Positions 15,060 to 23,184 are shown, numbered from the stretch's first letter. The stretch: DNA of 64,000 bases from Roseococcus pinisoli (GCF_018413645.1 NZ_JAHCDA010000002.1:496001-560000); one strand, 5' to 3'. Made by a program: numbers and translations. The notes: generated by a model not told the origin, from the sequence alone.

Positions 15060-16496
15060 ATGAGTATTCCCAACGCCCAGGCCGATCGACATCCTGCCTC
15101 TTCTCCCGGGATGGGCTGGGGAGCGCTGCTGTCCGGGACAAACGGTGTGCGTTCGCTGGCGCTGGCCGGCGGCGTCGTCCTCCACGCGATCAATATCTAT
15201 ATCGCGACCACCATCCTTCCCTCCGTCGTCCAGGATATCGGCGGACTGGACCTCTACGCCTGGAACACGACGGTGTTCGTGGTGGCCTCCATCCTGGGCT
15301 CCGCGCTTTCGGCGAAGCTGCTTCAGGTGGCCGGGCCCCGGGGCGCCTATGCGACCGGGGCCGTGATCTTTGCCCTGGGCGCGCTGATCTGCGCGGTCTC
15401 GCCCTCGATGCCCGTCATGCTGTTCGGCCGGCTCATCCAGGGCCTCGGCGGAGGTTTCCTCTTCGCGCTGGCCTACGCGATGATCCGCGTCGTCTTCGAG
15501 CCGACGCTGTGGCCGCGCGCCATGGCGCTTGTCTCGGGCATGTGGGGCGTCGCGACGCTGGTCGGGCCGGCGGTCGGCGGCATCTTCGCCGAGCTCGGCA
15601 TCTGGCGGGCCGCCTTCTGGTCGCTGGCGCCGGCGGCCTTGCTCTTTGCCCTGCTGGCCGCAGCGGTGCTGCCAGGGCGCGACGCCGAGCCGGGCCGGAA
15701 GTCCTCGATACCCTTTCCGCAGATCCTCCTGCTGGTGGCGGCCGTCCTCGCCATCTCGGCCGGCAGCACCTCGCCGGATCTGCTGCGGAACGTTGCCGGG
15801 ATCGTCGCGGCGGGCCTTCTCTCCGCGCTGCTGGTCCTGGTGGAACGCCGTGCCGGGAAGAAGCTGCTGCCGCATGGCTCCCTCACGCCGGGCACGTCCA
15901 TCGCCGCGCTTTATGCGACCATGTGCCTGCTGGCCGTGACGGTCACGAGCGGCGAGATCTTCGTGCCGCTTTTCCTGCAGGTGCTGCATCAGCAACCGCC
16001 GCTGATGGCGGGCTATCTGGCCGCGCTGATGGCCGCGGGCTGGACCATCGGCTCGGTCACCAGCTCGGGCGTCGGGGGACGGAGCGTGGGCCGCATGATC
16101 CTGGCCGCGCCGATCCTGCAGGTCACGGGCATGCTCGTCCTGGCCATTCTTGCCCCGCGGGCGGGCAGCGGTTCCTGGGTGGAGCTGGCGCCGATCTGCG
16201 TGGCGCTTGTCGCCATCGGCCTGGGCGTGGGCCTGGCCTGGCCGCATCTGCTGACCGGCGTGCTGAAGGCGGCGCGGCCGAGCGAGCAGGAGCTTGCCGG
16301 GGCATCGATCACGACGGTTCAGCTCTTCGCGACCGCGATCGGCGCGGCGCTGGCGGGCATGGTGGTGAATGCCGGCGGGCTGATCGAGCCGGGGGGCGTG
16401 GCCGGCACGGCCAATGCCGCGCTTTGGCTCTTCGGCGCCTTCGCGCTCCCGCCCGCGATAGGCCTGTTCACCGCGCGGCGTGCCGCGCGGTTGTGA
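15060..16496 (+). CDS. MFS transporter, drug-efflux type
   Basis: 478 residues from ATG 15060 (GGAG five bases upstream); an in-frame TTG at 15006 with AGGAGG nine bases upstream would add 18 residues. The sequence has about 12-14 hydrophobic segments. Family features include FGRLIQGLGGGFLFALAYAMIR near residue 120 (motif related to multidrug exporters) and VGPAVGGIFAE near 160, the helix-5 glycine motif of antiporters. The upstream SoxR/MerR-like palindrome suggests induction by redox-active or toxic compounds. A LysR gene follows convergently, 190 bases away; it probably controls the other MFS gene. Confidence 0.82.
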   Translation: MSIPNAQADRHPASSPGMGWGALLSGTNGVRSLALAGGVVLHAINIYIATTILPSVVQDIGGLDLYAWNTTVFVVASILGSALSAKLLQVAGPRGAYATGAVIFALGALICAVSPSMPVMLFGRLIQGLGGGFLFALAYAMIRVVFEPTLWPRAMALVSGMWGVATLVGPAVGGIFAELGIWRAAFWSLAPAALLFALLAAAVLPGRDAEPGRKSSIPFPQILLLVAAVLAISAGSTSPDLLRNVAGIVAAGLLSALLVLVERRAGKKLLPHGSLTPGTSIAALYATMCLLAVTVTSGEIFVPLFLQVLHQQPPLMAGYLAALMAAGWTIGSVTSSGVGGRSVGRMILAAPILQVTGMLVLAILAPRAGSGSWVELAPICVALVAIGLGVGLAWPHLLTGVLKAARPSEQELAGASITTVQLFATAIGAALAGMVVNAGGLIEPGGVAGTANAALWLFGAFALPPAIGLFTARRAARL

Positions 16497-16686
16497 CGAT
16501 CAGGAGCAGGGCAGCGACGCTGCCGGGAGCTGTCGAGCGGCGCGCTGCGCACTGCTCCGCGCCGCCTTCGTGTACTTCGGTCCTATTCCTAAGTGAGCCA
16601 CGGCACGCTCCTATAGTCGGCCGTCGCACCGAGCGGCGGTCAGCCGCCGGCTAAGGCCAGGCAACGAACAAGCCAAGGCGTGCTCC

Positions 16687-17541
16687 CTACGAGCTCGGCC
16701 GATGCTCGCGGAAGCCGGTGGCCAGGGCGCGCAAGGCCTCTCGGGATGAAGCATCGGTGAGCGTGGAGAACATCACGATCTCGGTGGACGGCAGCGGCGG
16801 CAGGCCGAAGCGCTGGCTCACCTCGATCGTGCCGGGCGGGGCCAGACGGCAGGAGAAGGCCGAGATGGCGAGGCCCGCTGAAACGGCGGCCGACACCATC
16901 GATGACGTACCCCCCAGGAAAACCTCCACCCAGGGGATGGAAGCCGTGTCGAGCGCGCGGGCGGCGATGTCGCGCACGCCGCAGGCGGGGGCGAGTGCGG
17001 CCAGCCGCAACGGCTCGCCCTGGCGGTGATCGAATTGCGGGGCAGCGAACCAGCCGAAATGCTCTGCCCCTAGCACCTCGCCATCCCGCCGGTCGTCCTC
17101 GCGCCTGATGATGGCGGCGTCGAGCTCGCCCCGATCGAAGGCGTCCAGCAGCACGCGCGAATTGTCCATCTGCACCTCGATGGTCAGGCCGGGATCGTGG
17201 GCATTGAGCCGGGCCAGGAGGGTAGGGACCTCCGGCCCCGCGACATGGGCGGCGATGCCGAGGCTGAAGCGGCGGCGCCCTTCGGAAAGACCGGCGACGG
17301 CCCGGTCGTGAGCGGCAAGGAATTCGCGCGCGCCCACGAGGAACTGGGCGCCTGACGCCGAAAGGCGCACGGAGCGCGGCGTCCGTTCGATGAGCCGCTG
17401 GCCGAGCCGATCTTCAAGCCGCTTCAGCTTCACGCTGATGGCGCCCTGCGTCGTCCCGAGCGCCTCCGCGGCACGGGTGAAGCTCTGCAGATCGGCGATG
17501 GTGACGAAGGCCTGAACCGCCTCAACGTCCAGGGTGGCCAT
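16687..17541 (-). CDS. LysR-family transcriptional regulator
   Basis: 284 residues from ATG 17541. The N-terminal winged helix-turn-helix is clear: VEAVQAFVTIADLQSFTRAAE, then LGTTQGAISVKLKRLEDRLGQ (residues 6-50), followed by RTPRSVRLSASG. The rest is the periplasmic-binding-protein-like effector domain. It is divergent from an MFS efflux gene, and a perfect 6+6 palindrome lies 18 bases upstream of its start; this layout usually means self-repression and effector-dependent activation of the neighbour. The effector is not known. Confidence 0.9.
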   Translation of the reverse strand: MATLDVEAVQAFVTIADLQSFTRAAEALGTTQGAISVKLKRLEDRLGQRLIERTPRSVRLSASGAQFLVGAREFLAAHDRAVAGLSEGRRRFSLGIAAHVAGPEVPTLLARLNAHDPGLTIEVQMDNSRVLLDAFDRGELDAAIIRREDDRRDGEVLGAEHFGWFAAPQFDHRQGEPLRLAALAPACGVRDIAARALDTASIPWVEVFLGGTSSMVSAAVSAGLAISAFSCRLAPPGTIEVSQRFGLPPLPSTEIVMFSTLTDASSREALRALATGFREHRPSS

Positions 17542-17558
17542 GCAATCATCCGAATTTG

Positions 17559-17577
17559 TTGTCTTTGAAATAGACAA
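17559..17577. promoter_or_regulatory. Candidate LysR operator between lysR and MFS gene
   Basis: TTGTCT and AGACAA form a perfect inverted repeat around a 7-base spacer, and the AT-rich centre fits the T-N11-A form of LysR sites. It lies in the 146-base divergent interval of a LysR gene and an MFS gene. Binding by this particular LysR protein is inferred from position. Confidence 0.45.
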
Positions 17578-17687
17578 GCATCCAATTCAGTTGTGGTCAA
17601 GGCATCGCTATCTCCCGGTCCATCGAGCCAGCAGCGCGCCACGACCAGGTTTCGCTGTTGCCGTCCTCCATGGCGAAAGACCGGACC

Positions 17688-19217
17688 ATGACCTTGGCCG
17701 CAGCTACATCCACCGATCACCGGAGCGCCCTGGCGCTTGCGGCCGTTTGCCTCTCGGCGCTGATGTTCGGGCTGGAAATCTCCAGCGTACCGGCGATCCT
17801 GCCGACATTGGAGCAGGTGCTGCACGCGGATTTCAGGCAGCTTCAATGGATCATGAACGCCTACACCATCGGCGTGACGATGGTGCTGATGGCGACAGGC
17901 GCGCTGGCCGACCGCTTTGGGCGCAAAGCCGTCTTCGTCGTCAGTATCATCGCCTTCGGATTGGCGTCGCTGGCCTGCGGCATCACCGAAAGCGTCCCCG
18001 TGTTGATCGGCGCCCGCTTCCTTCAGGGTCTGAGCGGCGGCGCCATGCTGGTGTGCCAGATCGCCATTCTCTCGCATCAGTTCCGCACGGCCGGCGAGCG
18101 CGGCATGGCCTTCGGCTGGTGGGGTGTCGTTTCGGGCGTGGGGCTGGGGTTTGGCCCCATCATCGGAGGCGCCATCGTCGCGCTGTGGAGCTGGGAATGG
18201 GTGTTCCTCGTCCATGTGGCGCTCAGCCTCGTGACCTTGCTGCTGACGCTCGGAGGAGTGCGTGAATCACGCGATCCGGAAGCGACCCGTCTCGACCTCA
18301 TGGGGATGGTCACGCTGTCGGTGGCGGTTTTCTGCCTCGCCTTCTTCATCACCCAGGGGCCGGAGCTCGGCTTCGATAGCCCAACGGCCCTTTCGATCCT
18401 GGCTGTCGCGGCTGTGAGTTTCGGGGCCTTCATCATCGCGGAGAAAGTCACCTCGAGGCCCATGTTCGACTTCTCGGTGTTCCGCATCCGCTTGTTTTCC
18501 GGTGCGATTATCGGCTCGGTGGCGATGAACATCAGCTTCTGGCCCTTCATGATCTACCTGCCGATCTGGTTCCAGGCGGGGCTTGGCTATGACAGCGTCG
18601 CCGCCGGCCTGGGGCTGCTCGCCTACACCTTGCCGGCGCTGGTCGTGCCGCCGCTGGCTGAGCGCCTGTCGCTGCGCTATCAGCCTCGCCTCGTGATTCC
18701 GGCCGGATTGTTCACGATCGGCCTCGGCTTCATGCTGATGAAGCTCGGCAGCGGCGCCGAGAATGCGAACTGGCTGACCATGCTGCCGGGCTGCATCCTG
18801 GCAGGTATCGGGCTTGGGCTGACCAACACGCCGGTCACCAATACGACCACGGGCGCGGTTCCCGCCGCGCGTTCCGGCATGGCCTCGGGCATCGATATGA
18901 GTGCGCGCATGATCTCGCTGGCCCTCAACATCCCGGTCATGGGCTTCATCCTCGTCGAGGGCGTGCTGTCTTCGCTCCGGGCGAACCTTCCCCCCGATAC
19001 GGATGCCTCCACCCTTCGCTTCCTCGCGGAGAGGATCGCCGCCGGTACGGCCGGCTCGTCGGGACAGGAGGTATCGGACGCGGTCGTCCATCACGCCCTG
19101 GCTGACGGCTTCGGCCAGGTGATGCTCTATGGCGGCGTCAGCGTCTGGCTGCTGGCGGCGGTCAGCTTCGTGGTGTTCGGGCAGGGGAGAAAGGTCTCCC
19201 GCGATTGCACCGCCTGA
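17688..19217 (+). CDS. MFS transporter, DHA2 (14-TMS) drug-efflux family
   Basis: About 509 residues from ATG 17688; in-frame ATGs at 17658 and 17670 would lengthen it, and none has a strong ribosome site. The sequence has about 14 hydrophobic segments. Visible motifs: LQWIMNAYTIGVTMVLMATGALADRFGRK in two parts near residues 45-75 (motif A, DRFGRK), ARFLQGLSGGAMLV near 105 and GWWGVVSGVGLGFGPIIGG near 140 (antiporter motif C). It is divergent from a LysR regulator across a palindromic operator. Likely role: proton-driven export of toxic compounds across the inner membrane; the substrate is unknown. Confidence 0.85.
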   Translation: MTLAAATSTDHRSALALAAVCLSALMFGLEISSVPAILPTLEQVLHADFRQLQWIMNAYTIGVTMVLMATGALADRFGRKAVFVVSIIAFGLASLACGITESVPVLIGARFLQGLSGGAMLVCQIAILSHQFRTAGERGMAFGWWGVVSGVGLGFGPIIGGAIVALWSWEWVFLVHVALSLVTLLLTLGGVRESRDPEATRLDLMGMVTLSVAVFCLAFFITQGPELGFDSPTALSILAVAAVSFGAFIIAEKVTSRPMFDFSVFRIRLFSGAIIGSVAMNISFWPFMIYLPIWFQAGLGYDSVAAGLGLLAYTLPALVVPPLAERLSLRYQPRLVIPAGLFTIGLGFMLMKLGSGAENANWLTMLPGCILAGIGLGLTNTPVTNTTTGAVPAARSGMASGIDMSARMISLALNIPVMGFILVEGVLSSLRANLPPDTDASTLRFLAERIAAGTAGSSGQEVSDAVVHHALADGFGQVMLYGGVSVWLLAAVSFVVFGQGRKVSRDCTA

Positions 19218-19669
19218 GAACCGACGAAGGGGCCGGCGTTCCATCGCTGACCCCCAATGGGCCAATCATGGATGGCGGAGGAGGTGCGACCGGTTACAAA
19301 CGGTCGCTCGCGTCTCGTAGTGATGCGACCCTGCGGCACGCGAGGGTCGAACGAGACTTTCGCGCTAGCGTGAGGTGGATATTGCCTAGATTGACTGAAA
19401 GGTAGCGCTCTGAGGGGACCGCGAGGTCGACGTCAAAGAGACGTGCTTGCTAACGACAAATGGAGGCGGCGCAATCACTGGTCCTTGACGAGCACCGGCG
19501 CCACTACGGAGAACGCCATAGCTAAGAACCCCCACGCCGCTTGGGGGAGCGCCCAAATCAACGGGCCACCGTCGCTGATCGCGTGCGCCCAACAGCCGGT
19601 CTCGGGGTCGTGAGCTAGCGACGTCGCCCTCGTTGTGTGGCGGACGTGCAACCGCCGCTTTGACCAATT
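19218..19669. other. Gene-poor stretch left of the insertion sequence
   Basis: About 450 bases between the MFS gene and the IS. A GCGACCG/CGGTCGC hairpin (7 bp, loop of 8) lies near 19285-19306 and may end the MFS transcript. The minus-strand frame ending at 19475 reads through this stretch into the IS and ends with a hydrophobic helix (PLIWALPQAAWGFLAMAFSV); it could be the C-terminal remnant of a gene cut by the insertion, but no matching N-terminal part is seen right of the IS. Otherwise nothing is recognised. This is the likely left border zone of the accessory island. Confidence 0.4.
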
Positions 19670-19698
19670 TGGAGCGGCCCCCAATTCGACCGGACAGG
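19670..19698 (+). repeat. Left terminal inverted repeat of the IS
   Basis: It begins TGGAGCGGCCCCCA and matches the right end over most of 29 bases, with conserved outer TGGAG and inner ACCGGACA blocks. The terminal TG is usual for IS3-family ends. Confidence 0.8.
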
Positions 19699-19742
19699 CG
19701 GCATAGCCTGGAGGGCCTAGGTTCAAGCCTAGGCATGCGCCT

Positions 19743-20131
19743 ATGTCGAAGCCCATCGAGCGCGTTGAAATCATCACCGGCATCCAGCGCCGCCGACGCT
19801 ACACTGCCGAGGAAAAGGTGCGGTGGTCGAGCAGACCATGCAGCCCGGCATGACGGTCTCCACCGTCGCTCGGCTCCATGGCGTCTCCCCCAGCCTGCTG
19901 TTCCAATGGAGGCGGCACATGGCCGAGGGTGGTCAGGAGGCGGTCAGGGCCGACGAGGAGGTTGTCCCGATCAGTCGCGTCCGGGAACTCGAGAACCGCG
20001 TCCGCGAGCTCGAGCGCCTGCTCGGCCGCAAGACCATGGAAACCGAGATCCTGCGCGAGGCCCTCGAACAGGCACGCCCAAAAAAACTCGCGTTGCGCTT
20101 GCCGTCGCCGCCACCAGGCGGTTCCCGGTGA
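19743..20131 (+). pseudogene. IS3-family orfA (helix-turn-helix transposase subunit), frameshifted
   Basis: OrfA gives the DNA-binding half of the IS3-family transposase. It starts at ATG 19743 (MSKPIERVEIITG, then RRRRYTAEEK), but the frame closes at 19853; the remainder continues in another frame from 19823 (VEQTMQPGMTVSTVARLHG, then VSPSLLFQWRRHMAEG), including the helix-turn-helix and a leucine-zipper-like heptad region (VRELENRVRELERLLG). One base is missing around 19817-19823. Restoring it gives a normal orfA of about 130 residues. Either the IS is inactivated or the base is a sequencing error. Confidence 0.75.
20080..20086 (+). promoter_or_regulatory. A7 slippery site for programmed -1 frameshift
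   Basis: Seven adenines follow CCC near the end of orfA. Reading P-K-K and slipping back one base moves the ribosome from the orfA frame (…PKKLALRL) to the orfB frame (…PKKTRVALAV). This is the usual way IS3-family elements make the OrfAB transposase. Confidence 0.7.
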
Positions 20132-20979
20132 AGGCCGTGGCCAACACGATCGGCGTCGCCAGGTCGAACCTGGCCGACCAGCTCCGGCATCCCGAGCGGC
20201 CGCGGCGCGGCCCCTATCACCGCGCCGAGGACGAGGCCGTCCTGGCCGAGATCCGCACCATTACCGACGCGCGCCCGACCTACGGCTATCGCCGCGTCAC
20301 GGCGCTGCTCAACCGCGCGAGGCGCAGCTCCGGCGAACCACCGCTCAATCACAAGCGCATCTTCCGCCTCATGCGCCTCTCTTCAATGCTTCTTCAGCCC
20401 CACACCGGCAGGCGGCCGATCCGCGCCCACGAGGGCACCGTCGTCGCCCCCACCTCCAATCAGCGCTGGGCTTCCGACAGCCTTGAGATCCCCTGCTGGA
20501 ACGCCGAGGTCGTCCGCGTCGCCTTCGCCATCGACACCCATGACCGCGAGATCATCGCCTGGGTCGCCACCTCCGGGGGCGGCATCTCCGGCGAGATGAT
20601 CCGCGACATGATGCTCGACTGCGTCGAACGGCGCTTCGATGCACTCCGCGCCCCCCAGCCGGTCCAGTGGCTCGCCGACAACGGCTCCGCCTACACCGCT
20701 GGCGAGACCACCGACTTCGCCGCCGCGCTGAACCTCGTTCCATGCTTCACGCCGATCCACAGCCCCGAAAGCAACGGCGTCTGCGAAGCCTTCGTCAAAA
20801 CCCTCAAGCGCGACTATGCCCGCGTGAACCCCAGGCCGGACGCCATCTCCGTCCTGCAGCAGATCCCCACCTGGTTCGAGGACTACAACACCATCCACCC
20901 CCACTCCGGCTTGCGCATGCGCTCGCCGCGTGAGTTCATCGCTCAGCAGTCCACCAACCAAGCCCCATGTCCGGTTTGA
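20080..20979 (+). CDS. IS3-family orfB (DDE transposase catalytic part)
   Basis: OrfB is the integrase-like catalytic half, made as OrfAB by -1 frameshifting. About 299 residues from the slippery site. It has a helix-turn-helix-like part with RPTYGYRRVTALLNR near residue 65, and the rve core with the three acidic residues: Asp in WASDSLEI, Asp in LADNGSAYTA and Glu in HSPESNGVCEAF. The C-terminal NTIHPHSGLRMRSPREF block is typical of the IS2-like group. The frame is intact and ends at TGA 20979 within the right inverted repeat. The start is set at the frameshift site because OrfB is normally not initiated alone. Confidence 0.85.
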   Translation, partial: KKTRVALAVAATRRFPVKAVANTIGVARSNLADQLRHPERPRRGPYHRAEDEAVLAEIRTITDARPTYGYRRVTALLNRARRSSGEPPLNHKRIFRLMRLSSMLLQPHTGRRPIRAHEGTVVAPTSNQRWASDSLEIPCWNAEVVRVAFAIDTHDREIIAWVATSGGGISGEMIRDMMLDCVERRFDALRAPQPVQWLADNGSAYTAGETTDFAAALNLVPCFTPIHSPESNGVCEAFVKTLKRDYARVNPRPDAISVLQQIPTWFEDYNTIHPHSGLRMRSPREFIAQQSTNQAPCPV

Positions 20980-20993
20980 TGGGGGCCACTCCA
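20965..20993 (-). repeat. Right terminal inverted repeat of the IS
   Basis: Read on the minus strand it begins TGGAGTGGCCCCCATC and contains ACCGGACATGG, matching the left end. The orfB stop lies inside it. Confidence 0.8.
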
Positions 20994-21284
20994 GGGCAGC
21001 GCACCCACATTCGGGAGCTCACTCATCCAATCCGAAACCCGAGATAGGGCCGTTCCGAAGTACGATTGAGCACCCAAACGGCACTCGAATGCCGGGAATC
21101 AAGCCTTCGGCCTTCCACCCCGCTCAAACTCCGCATACAAATACTTTGCTTCAAGGGGGAGATGTTCGCCCAACCCTAGCCGTTGCGATCCAGCGTCGTT
21201 CGAGCGCCTGTGACCGAATTGCAGCCGGGCGGTGTGGGGTCGCACGTCCTCCAGGGCGGCACCAGTCGGGTGAGGGAGAGCAGG
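20994..21284. other. Leader region of the BREX operon
   Basis: About 290 bases between the IS end and the first BREX gene, with no gene recognised. It is less GC-rich than the core genome. TACAAA at 21136-21141 could be a -10 element, but no good -35 element is in place. AGGGAG at 21273-21278 is the ribosome site for the first gene. The operon promoter should be here or within the IS. No WYL-type BrxR regulator gene is encoded upstream. Confidence 0.4.
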
Positions 21285-21848
21285 TTGGGGTCGTCTGAAA
21301 TTGATTTTGACTGGCTACTGAAGCTGCGCGTCGCCGTCGCCCGGTGCGGCGAAATGGACCTTGCCCGCTGGTGGAACACGGAACGCCAACTCGGGACCGC
21401 CGGTGCAGCCGTACTCGCGAGAGGTTTCCCTCGTACCCACGACTTTGCGCAGGCGCGAAGCGTAATTGCAGTAGCACGCTCCCGGTGTGCCCAGGTGTTT
21501 GCGTCCCACGAAGCCGCAACCCTCTGGGACCTTCCGGAGGCCCTGGAGGATGCTTTTGACGCGAAGTGGGAAGGCTGGCTGGAGGACGCGACTTCCTGGA
21601 AGCCGTTCTTCGCAAGCGTTGCCGCCATTTCCTCTCCAGATCTGGTTGCAGCTCTACGGCAGCTAGACCTCGTTGAGACATCGGACGTGGTGGCTTTGAA
21701 TGCCGTATTGCCCATCGCTGGTGGTCGTGCAGTCGCTGTGCCGGGCCGCTTTTCCGGCGACCGCCGGGTTGTCGCTCAACTGGCGCTTGGCTTCTCTAAG
21801 GGGGCTCAGGGTTCGCCCGTGGTCCCGTACGCCAGGATCACAGACTGA
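21285..21848 (+). CDS. brxE: BREX protein, BrxE-like
   Basis: 187 residues from TTG 21285, chosen because AGGGAG lies six bases upstream; an in-frame GTG at 21270 is an alternative. The protein is helical, with an early block DWLLKLRVAVARCGEMDLAR, then WWNTERQLG, and no signal or membrane segment. Its place before brxA and its size match BrxE, the small protein that opens type 6 BREX operons; I rely on position, size and a resemblance from memory, not on a defined catalytic motif. Its stop overlaps the brxA start (TGATG), so the two are coupled. Its function in BREX is not known. Confidence 0.6.
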   Translation: MGSSEIDFDWLLKLRVAVARCGEMDLARWWNTERQLGTAGAAVLARGFPRTHDFAQARSVIAVARSRCAQVFASHEAATLWDLPEALEDAFDAKWEGWLEDATSWKPFFASVAAISSPDLVAALRQLDLVETSDVVALNAVLPIAGGRAVAVPGRFSGDRRVVAQLALGFSKGAQGSPVVPYARITD

Positions 21849-22612
21849 TGCCCTGGACGACCGCCTGGTCCAAGCGCCTGTTGAACAATCCCTTAGTCGA
21901 GGAGTTCTACGAGCTTTTCCTCGGCTGGTCCTTCGAGGGAACACTGGAGCAGAACCTCGAGAAGGGGCTCGCCGGCCGTTATGGAAATCTGGGCAAGCTG
22001 CGCGACGTCAGCGCCACGCTCTCCAGCCGCCTCCGTTCAGTGGAATCTGCTCGGGCATTGATAGTTCTGGCAAAGGCGGGCCAGCCGTTCACCGATTGGC
22101 GCGACTGCTACAGGCTCTGGGTCGGGGCCAGTGAAGAGCCATTTCGATCATTTGCTGTGGAGTGGCTATACGCCCAGCGTGCGGAAGGGCGCTATGCAGT
22201 CCGCGTTGAGGATGTTCAGCCATTCGTTGCAGAAATCTGGAAGGCGCGGCGTGCGTCGCGTTCACTCAACGACTATGGCCTGACCCGCACGGCGCGCGAT
22301 CTGATCCGAACCGCTACAAGCCTCGGGATGCTCGTTGGTGGCGGGCCCGCAAGGACCTTCGCTACCGTCGTGCTGTCTGACACGTCGCTCCTCTTCCATG
22401 CACACCTCATCACCGAAATCGAGGGCTCCACGGCAAGACTCGTCGACAGCCCGCTCTGGCGGCTCTCGTACATGTCGCCGGCCGACGTCCACGCAGCACT
22501 CCTTCGTCTGCATCAGTTCAAGCGGCTTCGGTACGACGTGGCAGGCAGCCTACAACAGGTCAGCCTGCCTCATCAGAGCACGCTCAAATTCGCCGAAGGT
22601 TTGGCAGCATGA
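21848..22612 (+). CDS. brxA: BREX protein BrxA (DUF1819 family)
   Basis: 254 residues. BrxA is a small helical, DNA-binding protein of type 1, 3, 5 and 6 BREX systems; it was once called a NusB-like antitermination factor. The family opening is seen (SKRLLNNPLVEEFYELFLGW), followed by RYGNLGKLRDVSATLSSRL near residue 42. It starts one base inside the brxE-like stop and overlaps the brxB start by ATGA, showing tight translational coupling. Its presence before brxB-brxC-pglX is the standard BREX order. Confidence 0.85.
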   Translation: MPWTTAWSKRLLNNPLVEEFYELFLGWSFEGTLEQNLEKGLAGRYGNLGKLRDVSATLSSRLRSVESARALIVLAKAGQPFTDWRDCYRLWVGASEEPFRSFAVEWLYAQRAEGRYAVRVEDVQPFVAEIWKARRASRSLNDYGLTRTARDLIRTATSLGMLVGGGPARTFATVVLSDTSLLFHAHLITEIEGSTARLVDSPLWRLSYMSPADVHAALLRLHQFKRLRYDVAGSLQQVSLPHQSTLKFAEGLAA

Positions 22613-23184
22613 TCGAGTTGGAGAGGCGTCTGCGGGATAGCCTTGAGCCCATCCTAGCGATGTCTGACCCGCGGGAGCGCATCAGCGCATACCACGATAT
22701 GCCTTACGCCATCTTCCGATACGACCCTGAGTTCGAGTTTGAACTTCGTGGGGCAGTCGCCCGTCTGCGCACTCGCCTGGAGAACGGCGGCAAGCGAGTT
22801 ACGTCCATCTCGCTTGCTCAGTGCCTGCACACTGCCATGGCGGCAGCTAGGCCACTAGAAGACTGGTTTGCAGTCGAGCGGGAAGCCGGCGTCGATGAAA
22901 CCGTTCAAACCATCACGAACCTTCTCGAAGATTATCAACCGCTTGTTAATATTGTCGCAGAGCGAATGCCGGAAAATGCCGATCCGACGAAAGATGTAGT
23001 CTTCATCGTTAGGACTGGGGCACTTTTTCCTGCATATCGGACATTCTCTCTACTTGAACAGCTAAAGGGCAGAGTAGCTGCCCCGACTGTGCTGTTCTAC
23101 CCGGGAGACCTCGACGGAGCAGCCGGCCTTCGCTTCATGGGGGTTTTGGATGCAGAACATAATTATCGCCCCAAGATCTTCTGA
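22609..23184 (+). CDS. brxB: BREX protein BrxB (DUF1788 family)
   Basis: 191 residues, the normal length of DUF1788 proteins. The conserved C-terminal half is clear: VVFIVRTGALFPAYRTFSLLEQL near residue 140-160, then PTVLFYPGDLDG and LRFMGVLDAEHNYRPKIF at the end. BrxB is essential for defence in tested type 1 systems, but its biochemical role is not settled; it is thought to join the BrxC/PglX/PglZ complex. It overlaps brxA by ATGA and precedes brxC by 14 bases. Confidence 0.9.
   Translation: MIELERRLRDSLEPILAMSDPRERISAYHDMPYAIFRYDPEFEFELRGAVARLRTRLENGGKRVTSISLAQCLHTAMAAARPLEDWFAVEREAGVDETVQTITNLLEDYQPLVNIVAERMPENADPTKDVVFIVRTGALFPAYRTFSLLEQLKGRVAAPTVLFYPGDLDGAAGLRFMGVLDAEHNYRPKIF

Larger units (their letters stand above)
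19670..20993 (+). mobile_element. IS3-family insertion sequence (IS2-like group), 1324 bp
   Basis: The element is bounded by 29-bp imperfect inverted repeats: left 19670-19698 beginning TGGAGCGGCCCCCA, right 20965-20993 (read inward) beginning TGGAGTGGCCCCCA; both continue with ACCGGACA near their inner ends. It carries orfA and orfB with an A7 slippery run for -1 frameshifting and a complete DDE transposase domain. The orfA frame is broken by a one-base loss, so the element may be immobile. The five bases on each side (CAATT left, GGGCA right) do not match, so no target duplication is visible. Confidence 0.85.

Noticed and set aside
14499-16247. A long minus-strand frame (582 codons) across the MFS gene
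   Set aside because: It is low-complexity (Arg, Gln, Gly, His), antisense to a clear 12-14 helix transporter, and has no ribosome site.
19218-19669. A copy of the tRNA-Ser 3' end as left attachment site
   Set aside because: I compared the T-arm and acceptor sequence with the stretch by eye and saw no matching segment.
19475-19783. A minus-strand frame of 102 codons overlapping the left end of the IS
   Set aside because: Half of it lies in the IS, so it cannot be an intact native gene. It is mentioned as a possible remnant in the left border region only.
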